From Desulfuromonadales bacterium (GTDB taxonomy: Bacteria > Desulfobacterota > Desulfuromonadia > Desulfuromonadales > BM103), in contig JAOUDB010000059.1 in the NCBI GenBank assembly GCA_029859485.1, positions 1-9,790 of the forward strand: a stretch of DNA of 9,790 bases, read 5' to 3'. The notes under the pieces are model-generated. The model did not search any database, was not told the origin of the DNA, and worked only from the letters and a program-made list of their open reading frames with translations. Position numbers and translations under genes: made by a program. Positions 7,922 to 9,790 of this stretch are shown here, one piece after another. Within the stretch, counting starts at the first letter, position 1, and every line of letters starts with the position of its first letter.

Positions 7922-8896
7922 CTGAGTCGTGTCGCCAACTCTATCTACTGGTTGAATCGCTATATTGAACGTGCTGAGAATGTTGCCCGTTTTATTGATG
8001 CCAACTACCACATGACCCTTGATATCCCCGACAGCGCCAGTCATCAATGGCAACCACTTATCAATACCACTGGAGACCACGAACTGTTCGAAAAGCTCTA
8101 TGGTGAGGCTAACCGGGAAAACGCCATAGAATTTCTGGTTTTCGATCGCAACAACCCCAACTCAATTTATTCCTGCGTCCGCTCGGCAAGGGAAAACGCG
8201 CGTTCCGTTCGTGAGTACATTAGTTCAGAGATGTGGGAGCATCTCAACACTTTTTACCTGATGATCAACACCGCAGCCCAGGAAGTGTCGATGGACCTGC
8301 CACACCAGTTTTTTGTTGATATCATGAATGCCAGCCATACGTTCAGCGGCACCACTGATTCAACCATGAACCATGGTGAAGGCTGGCATTTTGGGCGTCT
8401 TGGCCGCATGTTGGAAAGAGCCGACAAGACCTCCCGGATACTCGACGTCAAATATTTCATCCTGCTGCCATCCGTCGATTATATCGGTAGTTCTTACGAC
8501 AATATCCTCTGGGGTGCATTATTGAGGTCGGCCAGCGCTTTCGAGATGTACCGCAAGCGGCACGGCCGGATTGACCCTAAAAAGATCGTTGATTTTCTCA
8601 TGCTGGACAAACATTTTCCCCGGGCTGTTCACTTCTGTATTGTGACGGCGATGATTTCGATGAACAACATCACCGGAAGTCAGCGAGGAACCTTTTCCAA
8701 CAAAGCAGAACAACAGCTTGGGAAGCTGCTCGCTGAGTTTAATTTTGCTTCCCTGGAAGATATTTTTGAGCACGGATTACATGAATATCTCGATAGTACG
8801 CAGACTCGAATCAACGCTCTTGGCGCAGCGGTGCAAGCAGAGTTCTTCAGCCCCCAAATTGCCGATTCCACGACTGAGTCAAGAACATTGGAATGA
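7919..8896 (+). CDS. Stand-alone alpha-E domain protein (COG2307)
   Basis: A 325-residue predominantly helical protein with the family's signature at the very N-terminus: SRVANSIYWLNRYIERAENVAR, with ERAE at 17-20. A second similar helix occurs at about 160-175 (GRMLERADKTSR, E166-D169), which suggests an internally repeated helical unit, and a third conserved block (YRKRHGRIDP, FLMLDKHFPRAV) lies near residues 210-240. Its function is unestablished; alpha-E proteins always accompany the permuted ATP-grasp ligases, either fused or adjacent, so a tight physical or catalytic partnership is likely. It has no signal peptide or membrane segment. Here it is translationally coupled to the ATP-grasp gene, and it corresponds to the C-terminal half of the fusion at 2881. 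The gene ends in TGA at 8894-8896, whose final A begins a small in-frame-shifted reading frame. Confidence 0.93.
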   Translation: MLSRVANSIYWLNRYIERAENVARFIDANYHMTLDIPDSASHQWQPLINTTGDHELFEKLYGEANRENAIEFLVFDRNNPNSIYSCVRSARENARSVREYISSEMWEHLNTFYLMINTAAQEVSMDLPHQFFVDIMNASHTFSGTTDSTMNHGEGWHFGRLGRMLERADKTSRILDVKYFILLPSVDYIGSSYDNILWGALLRSASAFEMYRKRHGRIDPKKIVDFLMLDKHFPRAVHFCIVTAMISMNNITGSQRGTFSNKAEQQLGKLLAEFNFASLEDIFEHGLHEYLDSTQTRINALGAAVQAEFFSPQIADSTTESRTLE

Positions 8897-8943
8897 TGTT
8901 TCGTATGACTGACAATGACCAGCATCAGGATTTGGACCTATGA
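8896..8943 (+). CDS. Possible 15-codon coupling ORF between the alpha-E and transglutaminase genes
   Basis: ATG at 8896 overlaps the alpha-E stop (TGATG), and the frame reads MFRMTDNDQHQDLDL before its TGA at 8941-8943, which overlaps the next ATG at 8940 (ATGA). It fills the 43-base gap with stop/start overlaps on both sides. It is polar and acidic with no recognisable motif and no strong Shine-Dalgarno of its own. It may be a translational relay that passes ribosomes to the transglutaminase gene, or a chance arrangement; translation is not shown. Confidence 0.25.
   Translation: MFRMTDNDQHQDLDL
8927..8939 (+). promoter_or_regulatory. Modest ribosome binding site of the last transglutaminase gene
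   Basis: AGGA at 8927-8930 lies nine bases before the ATG at 8940. An in-frame TGA at 8916-8918 with no other start codon after it makes 8940 the first possible start of this gene. Confidence 0.5.
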
Positions 8944-9740
8944 CATGGATTAAAGCGACATGTGATATCAATTTTCACATGGATGCATGTACGCCTTTGG
9001 TCTTGATGTTGCGTCCTCGCAGCGGTTCGCATCAATGGGTCGCACGTGAGTCTTACACACTCTCTCCTCACGTTCCCGTTGTGGAATATACTGATGGCTA
9101 TGGCAACCTCTGCCAGCGTCTGGTCGCGCCGGAAGGGGCCTTTTCCATACACACCTCGGCTGAAGTGTTGACTGCAGATGAGTTCGACATGGCTCCGGGT
9201 GCTTATTTCGTTGAGATTCAGAATCTTCCCGAATCAGTCCTTGCCTATTTACTTCCCAGTCGGTATTGCGAATCGGACCGCTTTGGTGATCTCGCGCGGG
9301 ACATCGTAGCCGGAGTGCAACCCGGTTACGATCAAGTCGCGAGCATCGACCGTTGGGTGCGAAACTCCATCCGGTACACACCCGGATCGAGTCCTTTTCC
9401 TGTCTCCGCCGCTGAGGTCAATATGCGTGGTGAAGGTGTATGCCGTGATCTTGCTCATATTGGCGTGGCGCTCTGCCGTAGCATCAGCATCCCTGCCCGG
9501 CTGGTTGTTGGCTACCTTTATGGTCTGTATCCTATGGACCTGCACGCATGGTTTGAGGCTTATGTTGGCGGGCGCTGGTATACCTTCGATCCCACACAAA
9601 ACCAGATGAAAGGTGGGAGGATCGCTATCGCCTATGGTCGTGATGCGGCCGATGTGTCGATATTCCATCAGTTTGGGGCTGGAGAGATCTTGACCAGCTT
9701 AGAGGTTTGCGTTGAGTTGCTCCCCGGCGTACCGGACTAA
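8940..9740 (+). CDS. Transglutaminase-like cysteine peptidase/transferase family protein (second stand-alone copy)
   Basis: A 266-residue COG1305-type protein with an N-terminal beta-rich domain (about 1-105) and a transglutaminase core with a full triad: Cys168 in GEGVCRDLAHIG, His202 in DLHAWF, Asp217 in TFDPTQN. The C-terminal stretch IAIAYGRDAADVS mirrors the WGRDFADVS of the copy at 5445, showing common ancestry, but the two are clearly diverged and this one is about 40 residues shorter. No signal peptide is seen, so a cytosolic role is likely. It completes the second ATP-grasp, alpha-E, transglutaminase triad. The thiol chemistry is predicted from the family; whether it cleaves or transfers is unknown. 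Its TAA overlaps an ATG (TAATG) at 9740, implying that the operon continues beyond the window. Confidence 0.93.
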   Translation: MTWIKATCDINFHMDACTPLVLMLRPRSGSHQWVARESYTLSPHVPVVEYTDGYGNLCQRLVAPEGAFSIHTSAEVLTADEFDMAPGAYFVEIQNLPESVLAYLLPSRYCESDRFGDLARDIVAGVQPGYDQVASIDRWVRNSIRYTPGSSPFPVSAAEVNMRGEGVCRDLAHIGVALCRSISIPARLVVGYLYGLYPMDLHAWFEAYVGGRWYTFDPTQNQMKGGRIAIAYGRDAADVSIFHQFGAGEILTSLEVCVELLPGVPD

Positions 9741-9790
9741 TGGCTGTTCCTTATACGATTAACGCTGTACCCTCTTCGGGAGCAGGGGGA
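9740..9790 (+). CDS. Start of a further, unidentified operon gene (truncated by window end)
   Basis: ATG at 9740 shares its A with the TAA of the preceding gene (TAATG) and the frame stays open for 17 codons to the window end, beginning MAVPYTINAVPSSGAGG. No clear Shine-Dalgarno precedes it, so translation would rely on coupling. The visible residues do not identify a family, and they do not resemble the N-terminus I would expect for the proteasome-like Anbu peptidase that accompanies some related clusters. The overlap, matching those elsewhere in the cluster, is the main support. Confidence 0.5.
   Translation, partial: MAVPYTINAVPSSGAGG

Noticed and set aside
9740..9790. Identification of the last partial gene as the proteasome-like Anbu peptidase
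   Set aside because: Context makes it tempting, but the visible 17 residues do not look like the expected Anbu N-terminus, so no family is assigned.

Overview
The window is one continuous plus-strand gene cluster of a proven but biochemically obscure type: transglutaminase-like proteins together with predicted peptide-bond-forming ligases (amidoligases) and alpha-helical alpha-E proteins. Coding density is very high, the base composition is moderate, and proteobacterial-type Shine-Dalgarno sites and stop/start overlaps are used. None of the genes with a visible N-terminus starts with an evident signal peptide or membrane segment, so a cytoplasmic system in a Gram-negative bacterium is likely. 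A Desulfuromonas/Geobacter-like or other proteobacterial host is possible, but that is a weak impression and not something the sequence proves.

Layout. Positions 1-2829 hold the 3' part of a large gene (5' end outside the window) encoding a transglutaminase domain fused to a DUF2126 putative amidoligase. Positions 2881-5448 encode a circularly permuted ATP-grasp domain fused to an alpha-E domain, whose ATP-grasp part appears to have lost key catalytic motifs. Overlapping its stop by ATGA is a free-standing transglutaminase (5445-6368). After a 66-base gap with a good ribosome binding site come a canonical circularly permuted ATP-grasp protein (6435-7919), a stand-alone alpha-E protein (7919-8896, TAATG overlap) and a third transglutaminase (8940-9740). 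Another reading frame opens at 9740 with a TAATG overlap and runs off the end; it is not identifiable from 17 codons.

The order ATP-grasp, alpha-E, transglutaminase therefore occurs twice in a row, once with the first two domains fused and once as separate genes. It is preceded by a transglutaminase fused to a different, glutamine-synthetase-like type of predicted ligase. Established knowledge (comparative genomics of amidoligases by Iyer, Aravind and colleagues) predicts that such clusters make or attach a small peptide or amide-linked product, with the transglutaminase-fold proteins acting as peptidases or transferases; some related clusters carry the proteasome-like peptidase Anbu. The substrate is unknown, and no obvious carrier or substrate gene is visible. 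The most notable observations are the double module, the apparent pseudo-enzyme state of the first ATP-grasp, and a 15-codon reading frame that bridges the alpha-E and last transglutaminase genes with overlaps at both ends.

There is no gene-free stretch above 300 bases, and I saw no RNA genes, insertion sequences, CRISPR arrays or convincing intrinsic terminators.
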